Shown one piece after another: positions 17,188-25,754 of a DNA stretch of 64,000 nt; position 1 is the first letter of the stretch; every line of letters begins with the position of its first letter. The translations under genes were made by a program, and so were the position numbers. Where the stretch lies: contig NZ_LEKH01000012.1 in the NCBI RefSeq assembly GCF_001029505.1, positions 1-64,000 of the forward strand, in the 5' to 3' direction. The notes under the pieces are model-generated. The model was not told where the DNA came from, did no database searches, and saw only the letters and a list, made by a program, of their open reading frames with translations. The DNA is from Rubrobacter aplysinae (lineage in GTDB: Bacteria > Actinomycetota > Rubrobacteria > Rubrobacterales > Rubrobacteraceae).

Positions 17188-18016
17188 AGGATGAGGTCAA
17201 ACGTCCGTACACCGCTCTCGCTCTCTCGGCCAGGGGCTTGACCTCCGGACCCTCTAGGGCTTCTCTTAGCTTCGCCTTTCTCTCCTCCTTTGCCCTAGAA
17301 GGCCGGGAGATGCGCTCTTCGGCGACCTTTTCGCGCTTGCGCCGGTGCGCCTCCTCTATGGTGGCGAAGACTTCCTCCACATTCGACTCGTCGTGCTGGA
17401 AAGGGAGAAATCCGGTCCCGTAACGCTCGTTTACCCGCTCTATAACGGCGCCGTAGTCTCCCGTGACCTGTTCAAAGGAGGCGAGCACGAAGCTATCGCG
17501 GTAGTCCTCGGCGGCCTCGTAGAATGATATGTAATGGAGAAAAGCCTTGGAGAGCGAGATCCGGGGTTCGCGTATTACGAGAGACAACGCCGCTTCGGTG
17601 GGTTCCCGGATCAGCACCACACACGGTATCCTCCAGCAGGCGGCCCGTATTACCTGGGCGGGTGCGTGGAGATGGTGGGCCGGGCGTACCTTTTCTCCGC
17701 CACTCTCCCTCTGGGCCTGTTCGAAGGCGTAAACGGCGAAGGTGTTGCCGGATCTTGGAAAGCCTTCTATCACGATCCTGGTCTGCCGGTCCACCAGCAG
17801 CTCTCGGTAGGCTGGACGCGCGCCGTAGAGGCTGAAGAACAACCGGGGATGCTCCCCTACATACCGCCGTAGGCCGTCGCTGACATCTATCACGCCGTCT
17901 CCTTGTAGGGTTTTGCTATATCCTGCCTCGTCAATCTTGCCAGGTCCATTCGCTCGTATGAATCGGGCTCGCCATGATCGAGGGTAGCCGAAACGCTCCA
18001 TACTGGGAGCTATCAT
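17186..18016 (-). CDS. Sulfotransferase-domain protein 1
   Basis: A 276-residue P-loop sulfotransferase-like protein. The 5'-phosphosulfate loop is IEGFPRSGNTFA (about residues 84-95). The 3'-phosphate segment is VVLIREPTEAALSL, with Arg and Ser at the usual positions. The C-terminal third is strongly charged (RRKREKVAEERISRPSRAKE). Such enzymes move a sulfuryl group from PAPS to sugar hydroxyl or amine groups. It is the last of four sulfotransferases in a row. No secretion signal, so sulfation would be on cytoplasmic lipid-linked precursors. Acceptor unknown. Confidence 0.82.
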   Translation of the reverse strand: MIAPSMERFGYPRSWRARFIRANGPGKIDEAGYSKTLQGDGVIDVSDGLRRYVGEHPRLFFSLYGARPAYRELLVDRQTRIVIEGFPRSGNTFAVYAFEQAQRESGGEKVRPAHHLHAPAQVIRAACWRIPCVVLIREPTEAALSLVIREPRISLSKAFLHYISFYEAAEDYRDSFVLASFEQVTGDYGAVIERVNERYGTGFLPFQHDESNVEEVFATIEEAHRRKREKVAEERISRPSRAKEERKAKLREALEGPEVKPLAERARAVYGRLTSS

Positions 18017-18204
18017 CCACTTTACAGTAGCATTCTGAGCTTTCGCCTATCGTGAGCAGAGTGTCACCTCTGAGGACTTGTGACTCTCTTGTGACGAAGA
18101 CCTGGATCTGGATACTGTCTACACCGTCTACGTCTTGCTTCTTAAACCAGGTGGAGAGCGTTGTATCTTGCGAAGACCGATTGCCTAACGGTAGCCGTTC
18201 GGTC

Positions 18205-19152
18205 TCAGTAGCCCCATTCCTCGTCTGGGTAGTATAGGTCCGACACCGGGTGGGTCAACTCGTACACCCGCTCTACCTCTTTTTCGGAGAGGCTTCTTTG
18301 CCACTCCGAGATGTTCGCGACGCTGTTCCGCTTGAGCTGGTGAGCGGTACCCTCCGGGGCGCTGACCGGGTTGGCGCTGCGAGTGTAGCTTTTCACCTTA
18401 CTCTCGACGGCGGCGGTCCACTCTAGCCCCAGCTTCTCGTACAGATCCTTGAGCTGGGGGATCGGATCTCTGGAGAGGTCCTCATGCTTTTTGAGGAGCC
18501 AGCCAGGGTTTTTCTCCAGATAGTGGGAGAGGACCCCATACAGGCAGAGCCAGATGATCCCCGCCTGCTCTACTACATCGTCCGGCGCGCTTGTGAGCTT
18601 TGACCTATACGGCTCCAGGAGGTCGCGCATAAGCATCTCCTGCCCCAGAAAGTGTTCGAAAGGATGGGTCCAACCCAGACGCTTGAGGCTTGCGGCGAAC
18701 GCTGCCGGGTGGCGTATCAGTACGACTAACTCTAGCTCGAAGTTACTCGCGAGCCAGTTACTGGAAAGTGCCGCTATCGGGTCTTTGACGATCAGACGTC
18801 CGTGCCTTAGCGGGGGAAGCCAGTGCTGCGGTTGCCCTTTGAGAAACACCTTCCTGGCGCGGCGATCCAGGACCTTCTCGAAGGCTTTCAGAGCGGCCTG
18901 CTGCGGCAGGGCCGGGGCGTAGGTAAACCACTGCTCCGCCATCCCGTCGAGGGAGTAGGCCCAGGGCTCTATGTTGAAAGGCTCATGGGCAACGAGCGTA
19001 TTGTCAGCGAGCGATAGCATGTTAGCCAGCCACGTGGAGCCCGAGCGATGAGAGCCGGTTACTAGTATTGGGCTTGACTCCTGCGCTAATGGCACGGCTG
19101 TCTCCTCGTTTTCTACGCCCCACTCCAGCGTCGCGAGTGTAACCGAAACCAT
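18205..19152 (-). CDS. Sulfotransferase-domain protein 2
   Basis: A 315-residue sulfotransferase family protein. The PAPS loop is LVTGSHRSGSTWLANML and the 3'-phosphate site is LVVLIRHPAAFAASLKRLGW. It differs enough in its acceptor regions from its three neighbours that it probably has its own acceptor. The 188-base gap to the gene downstream holds no clear terminator. It starts at ATG 19152, 31 bases after the third sulfotransferase, consistent with one transcript. Confidence 0.85.
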   Translation of the reverse strand: MVSVTLATLEWGVENEETAVPLAQESSPILVTGSHRSGSTWLANMLSLADNTLVAHEPFNIEPWAYSLDGMAEQWFTYAPALPQQAALKAFEKVLDRRARKVFLKGQPQHWLPPLRHGRLIVKDPIAALSSNWLASNFELELVVLIRHPAAFAASLKRLGWTHPFEHFLGQEMLMRDLLEPYRSKLTSAPDDVVEQAGIIWLCLYGVLSHYLEKNPGWLLKKHEDLSRDPIPQLKDLYEKLGLEWTAAVESKVKSYTRSANPVSAPEGTAHQLKRNSVANISEWQRSLSEKEVERVYELTHPVSDLYYPDEEWGY

Positions 19153-19183
19153 ATGGAGATACAGAGCTTCTTACAGAATTAGC

Positions 19184-20185
19184 CTACTTGTGCGCGTGGA
19201 CCCGTCTCCATTGGGGGAGCATCCCCAGCTTGCGCCGGAGTATGGCGGGCTCGAGAAGATCGTAGAGGATTCCATAACCGGCTCGACCAAGGTCGGAGCC
19301 CGTACCCTGAGCCGAGGTCTTTACGGAGTCTAGTTCTTCTAGCAGGACATCCAGGTCATATCCCATTACCGCCGCGCGTTCGGGGCCGAGCCATCGCAGG
19401 TACCGGCGGCACCACGCCTTACGAAAAGGGTTGCCGAGGCTCTCTCGCCATCGTTCAAGGGGCTCTCTTACCACCCGGCCATAGCCTCGGGTCCCGGATG
19501 GATCCCCCTTGCGCCCCTTGAGCTCCACGGAGCTGAAGGTCTCCAGCATAGAGCCGTCGAAGGGCAGATCCAGGTAACCGAAGACCTTGTGCCAGGATTC
19601 TTCCGGGGCGGTGACGAGGTCCTCGTAGCGTACGGCGCATACGCGATCACTGTTCGCCTCACAGGCTGCCACGAGGTTCTCCAGGCCGTCGAAGAGATCC
19701 ACCTTGTGCCGGTAAAGGTTCCACCGGCCCCCGGCCCAGGTCTCGATCATGGAGGCCGCCACGGCCAGCGGGTTACGCCACAGAAAGACGAACTTCGCAT
19801 CCGGGAAGGCCGCGAGTATCTCGTCTACGATTAGATGATAGCGTGGTGTCTTGTCGAGGAAGTATCGCGTACCCTCGGGCGAGACGCCCTCGTAGAGCTT
19901 CAAGACCATCTCCCTCAGTCCCGCTACGTACTCCTCGCGTCCACCGGGTAGATAACCGTAGAACTCCTCGACGGCCGACGCAGCGGCGACGTGATCGTAC
20001 TCGGCGTAGGCCCCGCGATACTTCAGCGTGTAGAGTTGCGGCAGCAGTAGCCAGGGCTCAGGCGTGGAGTGTATCTCGGGATGTGCGGCCAGGATACGCT
20101 GGGCCAGCGTAGAGCCCGACCGGGGCAGAGAGAGGAGGAATACGGGTCCTGGCCCCCCGGTCCCCTGAGCCGGACTACCAGTCAA
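19184..20185 (-). CDS. Sulfotransferase-domain protein 3
   Basis: A 333-residue sulfotransferase starting at TTG 20185. The frame is open further upstream over the preceding gene, but GAGGAG lies four bases from this TTG, and the start overlaps the previous gene's end by 11 bases (translational coupling). The PAPS loop is VFLLSLPRSGSTLAQRIL and the 3'-phosphate motif is FVFLWRNPLAVAASM. The spacing and the SLPRSGST form resemble the Stf0/heparan-type group acting on glycolipids and saccharides. The C-terminus is basic (LRRKLGMLPQWRRVHAHK). Confidence 0.87.
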   Translation of the reverse strand: MTGSPAQGTGGPGPVFLLSLPRSGSTLAQRILAAHPEIHSTPEPWLLLPQLYTLKYRGAYAEYDHVAAASAVEEFYGYLPGGREEYVAGLREMVLKLYEGVSPEGTRYFLDKTPRYHLIVDEILAAFPDAKFVFLWRNPLAVAASMIETWAGGRWNLYRHKVDLFDGLENLVAACEANSDRVCAVRYEDLVTAPEESWHKVFGYLDLPFDGSMLETFSSVELKGRKGDPSGTRGYGRVVREPLERWRESLGNPFRKAWCRRYLRWLGPERAAVMGYDLDVLLEELDSVKTSAQGTGSDLGRAGYGILYDLLEPAILRRKLGMLPQWRRVHAHK

Positions 20186-21092
20186 CGTTCTCCTCGTAGC
20201 CGAGCTCGACAAGCAGCGGGCCGGCCACCTCTTTGGCAGCTTCCCGGTGCTCCGGGGCGAAACCGTCTTGCCAGCCCCCGGCCTGACCCTTCCTGAACGT
20301 CCGACCTTTCCCAAAGAGCCCGCCGCATACCTCTTCTAGCCTCTCCTCCCCGAGCTCGATTCCCAGATGTTCTGCGACCCGCTGCGTCGCCCGTCGCTGT
20401 GCCCCCTCATCGCCGCCACCCTCAGGGCCGACGAGCTCCTCGAACTTTACGAGCGCTGCGCCCGCCTGGCGCTCCCAGTCGAGGAACCTACGGTAACGCT
20501 CGTCGAGAGACAGCAGCGGATAATCGCCGAGCCAGCCGCCCCGGATGGAGTACATGAGACGCTCGTGGTCGTCGGCGAGGGCCATGTACTGCTCAAAGGC
20601 CTGGTGCCGGGGCCTCTCCTGCAAGTAGCGCATGTGGGAGAGCGCGGTATCCCGGGGGTCGCGCAGGATGCACACCATCTCCATGTTCTGCTCGCGCAGT
20701 AGCTCCCCGAACCCCGGGCTGTAGACGCAGTGGGCGCTTACCACCGAGCCTCCCGGCACCTGGCCCAGACGGCGGCCGAGCCACCGGCGGCTCGCCTCGC
20801 GCGGAGAGTCCACGCCGAGGGTAACCTTCTCGCGCCCGCTCGTTCTTACTGCCCGGCGCACCAGGGGCACGCGTCCGCCCTCTACCAGATAAGGGCCGAT
20901 GCCGAGGAACTTGCCCGGCTCGCGGGTGCCCAACATCTTCTGAAAGGTCTTGCTAGACCAGAAAGGCCCGGCACCGGATACGGAGGTCGGTTTCAGCCCG
21001 CCAAAGTCCACCAGGTCCAGACCGAGCAGCGTCATCAATCGTAGCAGCAGATGGGTCCCGCTCTTCGGTACGGAGTTCGCGATCACTCTCAT
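20175..21092 (-). CDS. Sulfotransferase-domain protein 4
   Basis: A 305-residue cytosolic-type sulfotransferase (Sulfotransfer_1 pattern). The PAPS loop is right at the N-terminus, NSVPKSGTHLLLRLM. The 3'-phosphate motif is MVCILRDPRDTALSH, and the C-terminal signature is FGKGRTFRKGQAGGW, resembling the RKGxxGDW element that closes the PAPS site. This is the most canonical of the four. ATG 21092 is preceded by AAAGGAGCC. A flippase gene lies 88 bases upstream on the same strand. Confidence 0.9.
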   Translation of the reverse strand: MRVIANSVPKSGTHLLLRLMTLLGLDLVDFGGLKPTSVSGAGPFWSSKTFQKMLGTREPGKFLGIGPYLVEGGRVPLVRRAVRTSGREKVTLGVDSPREASRRWLGRRLGQVPGGSVVSAHCVYSPGFGELLREQNMEMVCILRDPRDTALSHMRYLQERPRHQAFEQYMALADDHERLMYSIRGGWLGDYPLLSLDERYRRFLDWERQAGAALVKFEELVGPEGGGDEGAQRRATQRVAEHLGIELGEERLEEVCGGLFGKGRTFRKGQAGGWQDGFAPEHREAAKEVAGPLLVELGYEENVDW

Positions 21093-21180
21093 CTCCAGGC
21101 TCCTTTACCTCTCTCCAACGTCTGTTTAAAGCCACCAAGTGTTGGTAACTATAAGATCAAGTTTTCTGACTCTGCAAGGG

Positions 21181-22593
21181 TCATCTCCGTTTAAGCACCT
21201 TTAGCACGGGGGCCACCGAGAGGTTGACGTGGGTCCAGATCCCGGTCTTCCACTTGGCGGCTAGCACCATCAGGAGGCTCTGGAAGATCACGGACCCCGC
21301 AGAGACCGATGCAACCCCGGCGGCCCCGTAGGCTTGTACGGCCCAGATCGCCCCGACGAAGAAGAGGACCCCGCTCAGGATGGAGATCCACATGATCAAG
21401 GTCTGATTGCCGGTCATCTGGAGCGTGAGCCCGCACGAGCCGGACACCACGAATGCGAGCTTGCCGAGGCTGAGTAGCGCGAGCACCAGGGCCCCGCCCG
21501 CATAAAACTCTCCGTACACGAGGCCGAGTATCGGGCCGCCAGCGAGGGCGAAGAGCGCGAGCGCGATCACCGACGGTATCCCGGCGAGCGTGGCGAAAGG
21601 CCGTAGCATGCCCTCCAGGCGCCCCCGCTCGCCCTGTGCGTACATCTCCGCTATGACCGGCGGCAGGACGGCGTTGACCACCAGTAGCGGCATGGTGACC
21701 AGCGCAACGAATCGGGAGGCCGCGCCGTAGATCGCAACCTCCTCCCCGGAGCCGAAGGCTCCCACTATCCACAGGTCCGACTGGGTTAGAAAGAAGACGG
21801 TAATGTTGTTTATGAACAGCGGGGCGGAGACCCCCAGCACCTCCCGGACAGACGCCTCGCCTCTACCCGAACGGGTCGAGCCCACAGAGCGCATCCTTAC
21901 CCTGAGCGCCAAGACCGACATGAACGTGGTGACCGAGGCAGAGCCGACCATTACGAGCATTACGGTCGTCAGGTCGGTCTCCCCGCCCGCGAGCCACACC
22001 GTGGCGAGGGCGAAGATCAGCATCACCCGCATTATCAGGCCCGCGCTGTTCCCGCCGGTCGCGACGCCTCCAAAAAGCGTGGCGAGCCGGATGTCGTGAA
22101 AACCCCGGAAGGTCTCGGCAAAGAGTTCCTGCACGGTGGAGAGCGCGATCCAACCCGCAACCAGCCCGGTTACCGCGACCAGCGCCGGAGATCCGAAAAG
22201 CCTCTCGGCGATTAGCGGACCGATTAGCAGATAAGCCCCGCTGCTCACGAGCGCCCCGGCCACCCCGATGCCGATCACCAGCGCCACGATGCGGCGGGCC
22301 CGATCCCGGCGTTCGAGGCCAAGTGCCTCTGCCACGAACCGGACCGCCGACCTGTTCAGCCCGAAGCACCCTACTATCGCGCCGAAGGAGACGATACTCA
22401 GGGCCAGAAAGTATGCTCCAAGCTCCCCGGGTGAGAGCATCCGGGCCAAGATGACGTTCGTCGTGAGCCCAATAACCGACGCCCCGACCTTGCCCCCAAG
22501 GGCCCAGGCGCTGCCGGACAGTAGCCGGTTCCTGAGCGAAGAGATGCCTGGTGGACGTGACTCAGAGCTCACGGTGTACCGCCGTCCGGGCAC
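21181..22593 (-). CDS. Polysaccharide flippase, Wzx/MATE-like
   Basis: A 470-residue integral membrane protein with 12-14 hydrophobic segments and the usual N-terminal pattern of polysaccharide exporters (SLRNRLLSGSAWALGGKVGA, then LARMLSPGELGAYFLALS). It would move lipid-linked repeat units across the membrane before polymerisation. It is divergent from the initiating glycosyltransferase and heads the strand carrying four sulfotransferases. This suggests repeat units are sulfated before export. The start near 22593 is plausible but has no strong ribosome site. Confidence 0.88.
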   Translation of the reverse strand: MPGRRYTVSSESRPPGISSLRNRLLSGSAWALGGKVGASVIGLTTNVILARMLSPGELGAYFLALSIVSFGAIVGCFGLNRSAVRFVAEALGLERRDRARRIVALVIGIGVAGALVSSGAYLLIGPLIAERLFGSPALVAVTGLVAGWIALSTVQELFAETFRGFHDIRLATLFGGVATGGNSAGLIMRVMLIFALATVWLAGGETDLTTVMLVMVGSASVTTFMSVLALRVRMRSVGSTRSGRGEASVREVLGVSAPLFINNITVFFLTQSDLWIVGAFGSGEEVAIYGAASRFVALVTMPLLVVNAVLPPVIAEMYAQGERGRLEGMLRPFATLAGIPSVIALALFALAGGPILGLVYGEFYAGGALVLALLSLGKLAFVVSGSCGLTLQMTGNQTLIMWISILSGVLFFVGAIWAVQAYGAAGVASVSAGSVIFQSLLMVLAAKWKTGIWTHVNLSVAPVLKVLKRR

Positions 22594-22910
22594 ATGCCGG
22601 CCCTGCTATGGCCTTCGTGTCCGAGAGCTTCATAACCCCCAGCATAATAATCCAAACCCATCACCGGGAGCCGGAAGCGGGTCACCGGGGAGTTTGCCGA
22701 ATCTTTACTACTTTGGTGCTACCCAAGCACGCACGTTGGGACGGCACTTTGCACCGTTTAACGTGCATTTAACCGCTTTTACCCCGATAAGCCCTTTAAC
22801 GAGCCCGTCATACAGGATTACATGGCTCTCATAGGTTCTCAGGGAAGAGTATGAGCTGACTCTATTGATTCTCGAGCGCGGGCGCGCCGGTTGTATGCGA
22901 CAGGAGCAAC
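22594..22910. other. Divergent promoter region of the polysaccharide operons
   Basis: A 317-base region between the flippase and the initiating transferase. It holds ACTTTGGTGCT (22710-22720) and a GCACTTTGCACC element (22744-22755), related to motifs at 14.4 and 42.1 kb, plus repeats of TCACCGGG. Both operons probably start here. No ORF supported. Confidence 0.45.
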
Positions 22911-24413
22911 GTGGAACAGCGATTACGCCAGGCTGATGTAACTTTAGTCCCAACGAGGGTAGAGAGGTCGTTTGGTCATCAGACGAACCTCTTTAAGCAG
23001 GCGTGGCGGTGGCGTCTGGCGGTATGTGGCTTGCTCTGTTCGGATCTCGTGCTGGCGTCGCTGATTTGGTGGGCCGCCTACGTTCTGCAAGGGGCTCTGG
23101 GTCAGGGAGAGTTATCCCAGAGCTCCGTGGTAGCCATAGTGCCCTTAACTGCCGTCTGGATCGGCCTCCGCGCCCTGGTGGGGCTGTATCCAGGGTACGG
23201 TCTGGACTCCGTCCACCAGCTAAAGCGTCACACGAACACGGTGCTCGCCTCCGGTGGCACGATAATCGTCTTCGCGACCATGTTCCAGTTCGTGGACACC
23301 CTCTCGCGCCTGATGCTCTTTACGGGCTTGTTCGGGCTCCTGGTGCTTTCTCCCCTAACTCGCCACGCGACGAAGGCGATGCTCCGGCGTCTCGGGGTGT
23401 GGGGCAAGCCGGTGGTGATCATGGGCTCCGGCGACAACGGCGGGCGTACCGCCAAACTTCTGAGAGAGGAATGGGAGCTCGGATACCACCCCGTTGCCCT
23501 GCTCGACTATAGCCTAAAGGAGTATGACGGGCACCTGACGGAAGAGGGTTTTCCCGACGGCGAGAGCACCCTTCTCGACACGGCGGGGCTGGCCCGCAAA
23601 AGCGGCGTGGAGACCGTGCTGTTCGCCATGCCCCACGTGCGCCGGGAGCAGCTCTCCGTGCTCGTTGGCTGGGCCAGCGTCAACTTCCGGCATGTCCTGA
23701 TCATGCCCAACCTCGCCGGCATGACGAACTCCGCCGTGGTTGCCCGGGACCTGGCAGGAAACCTCGCCGTCGAGGTCAGGTACAACCTGCTGGACCCGTG
23801 GGCGCTCCGGCTCAAACGCGCGCTGGATATCTTATTGACCGTGCTCGGCGGGGTAGTGCTCCTGCCGCTGCTGGCACTTTTGGGCCTGCTCGTGTACCTG
23901 GACTCTCGTGGCGGCAAGGTATTCTACAAGGACAAGCGGATGGGGCGGGACAACCGGTTATTCTCGTGCGTGAAGTTCAGGACAATGGTGCCGGACGCGG
24001 AAGACAGGCTACAACGTCTGCTCGACGAAGACCCCGTCGCCCGCGAAGAGTACGAGCTATACCATAAGCTGCGAGATGACCCCCGGATCACCCGCGTCGG
24101 GAATTTCCTACGCAAGACCAGCCTGGATGAGCTTCCACAACTATGGAACGTTCTCCGGGGTGATATGAGCCTCGTCGGTCCCCGGCCGTACCTGCCGCGC
24201 GAGTCCGAGGACATTGGGGGTACGCAGAACGAGATCCTGCGCGTGCCGCCCGGCATAACGGGCCCGTGGCAGGTCTCCGGGCGCTCTAGCACCTCTTTCG
24301 GAGACCGGGTGCGGATGGACGCCTATTACGTCCGCGACTGGTCGGTTTGGCTAGACATTCTGCTGCTCGCCCGCACTGTCGGGAGTGTCCTACTGTCCAA
24401 AGACGCGTACTAA
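22911..24413 (+). CDS. Polyprenyl glycosylphosphotransferase initiating polysaccharide synthesis
   Basis: A 500-residue membrane enzyme of the WbaP/WcaJ type. Four N-terminal membrane helices (about residues 35-165) are followed by a nucleotide-binding-like domain (VVIMGSGDNGGRTAKLLREE). A fifth helix then leads into the catalytic bacterial sugar transferase domain, with KRMGRDNRLFSCVKFRTM, DDPRITRVGNFLRKTSLDEL, PQLWNVLRGDMSLVGPRP and ITGPWQVSGRS. It transfers a sugar-1-phosphate from a nucleotide sugar to undecaprenyl phosphate, the committed step of repeat-unit assembly. GTG start with AGGAG five bases upstream. First gene of a rightward operon. Confidence 0.93.
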   Translation: MEQRLRQADVTLVPTRVERSFGHQTNLFKQAWRWRLAVCGLLCSDLVLASLIWWAAYVLQGALGQGELSQSSVVAIVPLTAVWIGLRALVGLYPGYGLDSVHQLKRHTNTVLASGGTIIVFATMFQFVDTLSRLMLFTGLFGLLVLSPLTRHATKAMLRRLGVWGKPVVIMGSGDNGGRTAKLLREEWELGYHPVALLDYSLKEYDGHLTEEGFPDGESTLLDTAGLARKSGVETVLFAMPHVRREQLSVLVGWASVNFRHVLIMPNLAGMTNSAVVARDLAGNLAVEVRYNLLDPWALRLKRALDILLTVLGGVVLLPLLALLGLLVYLDSRGGKVFYKDKRMGRDNRLFSCVKFRTMVPDAEDRLQRLLDEDPVAREEYELYHKLRDDPRITRVGNFLRKTSLDELPQLWNVLRGDMSLVGPRPYLPRESEDIGGTQNEILRVPPGITGPWQVSGRSSTSFGDRVRMDAYYVRDWSVWLDILLLARTVGSVLLSKDAY

Positions 24414-24517
24414 CGGGCACTAAAGATGATCCGGCTTCCACTATAGCCGTGCGGTCCGCGAAGACATCTAGATCCACTGGCACAGAGAGCCCGGACACCC
24501 CGGACCGTGTAGGATTT

Positions 24518-25717
24518 GTGGGACGCTCCCCGGAGCTAGGCCGCCCGAAGGAGGAGGAGCTGAAAGACAAGCCTCACGAACCAGTCTCCGATACGCTGGG
24601 GCTTGAGGTAAGCCTCGGCGACGGGGGCCGCGCCTACGCCGCTTATCCGAATCTTCGGGGGGCGCGCTGGCTCTTTCCCGCCGGCCGCAAGGAGATTCGC
24701 CGCGCCGGGCTCCGGGAGTTCTTCCACCCTCGGAGCCTCAAGGGACGGGCGTTCCGGGCCGCGGTGGCTAGCGGCGGTTTCCGGGGGCAGCGGGTATCGC
24801 TTGCCGAAGAGCCGTTAGAGAAACTCGAGCACGAGCTCGCCGGCATTCTCGGTGCTGAGGTGGACCTCGGATTCTATGTCGGCTCGCCCGGGGCGTACCG
24901 CAAGAGTACCGCGCTGGTACTCGATGCCACGGGCCGTACGCTGGCCTTTGCCCGAATAGCTACCAACCCCCGCACTCGGGCGAAGCTCGAGGCCGAACGC
25001 CACAATCTGCTCTGGCTCTCCGGCTCCCCGGAGCTTCACGGCCGGGTTCCAAGGGTGCTCGGCCACTTCCACTGCGACGCCAGTGAAGTACTCGTCATCT
25101 CCGGTGGGCCGCCGTGGCCCGGCCCCGACTCCATTACGGGCCCTCACCTGGACTTCTGTCAGGTTCTCTTTGAGTGCTCAGTCCCCGATGAACCCGGCAG
25201 AGTATTTTCGGAGAGTCCGGCGTATACGCGCCTCTTTAGTACCTTGGAGCGCATAGAGTCTGGGCTACCGGAGGAGACCTCCAGCCTGCTGTACAGGGCG
25301 GCGGATCGCCTGGGGCACGGCCTAGGGGAGATCCGGGTCCCGCTCTCCGTGGCCCACGGCGACTTCGCCCCTTGGAACACCCGGATAGGGACGCGAGGGC
25401 TTTTCGTCTTCGATTGGGACTATACCGCAGAGCGCGCCACACCCTTGCATGATCTGTTCTACTTCCATTCCATACAGTCCGCCTTGCTCGGCCGGAGGGA
25501 GCATCTGCCGGGCCGGGACGAGATCGAAAGCCTGCTACGGAGGATATGGCCCGAGGGGCGACGCCATCTCCCATGGCTATATCTGGCCTACCTGCTGGAC
25601 GTTAGCCTCCTCTACGGCGAGGCGAGGGTTATAGAGCCGGACGCGGGCGAAGACAGGGTATGGCGCTGGTTCCTCGATCGAATACAGAGCTTTCTCGACG
25701 ATGGCTCGCCTCTTTAG
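24518..25717 (+). CDS. APH-fold phosphotransferase-like protein
   Basis: A protein of about 400 residues. The C-terminal part has the aminoglycoside phosphotransferase/choline-kinase signature: VAHGDFAPWNT (catalytic loop), FVFDWDYT (metal Asp) and ATPLHDLFYF. The N-terminal 150 residues (YPNLRGARWLFPAG and onward) are not familiar. The start is uncertain: the frame is open from 24347, overlapping the previous gene, and GTG 24518 avoids that overlap. A strong AAGGAGGAGGAG at about 24548-24559 is not followed by a standard start codon. In a polysaccharide operon it may phosphorylate a sugar or lipid acceptor. Substrate unknown. Confidence 0.65.
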   Translation: MGRSPELGRPKEEELKDKPHEPVSDTLGLEVSLGDGGRAYAAYPNLRGARWLFPAGRKEIRRAGLREFFHPRSLKGRAFRAAVASGGFRGQRVSLAEEPLEKLEHELAGILGAEVDLGFYVGSPGAYRKSTALVLDATGRTLAFARIATNPRTRAKLEAERHNLLWLSGSPELHGRVPRVLGHFHCDASEVLVISGGPPWPGPDSITGPHLDFCQVLFECSVPDEPGRVFSESPAYTRLFSTLERIESGLPEETSSLLYRAADRLGHGLGEIRVPLSVAHGDFAPWNTRIGTRGLFVFDWDYTAERATPLHDLFYFHSIQSALLGRREHLPGRDEIESLLRRIWPEGRRHLPWLYLAYLLDVSLLYGEARVIEPDAGEDRVWRWFLDRIQSFLDDGSPL

Positions 25718-25754
25718 CAAACCCCGTGGAAAAGATTGCATTATCCTGTAAACC

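Noticed and set aside
20186-20314. Extended N-terminus of sulfotransferase 3
   Set aside because: It reads over conserved sequence of the upstream sulfotransferase and is basic, low-complexity sequence; TTG 20185 has GAGGAG at ideal spacing.
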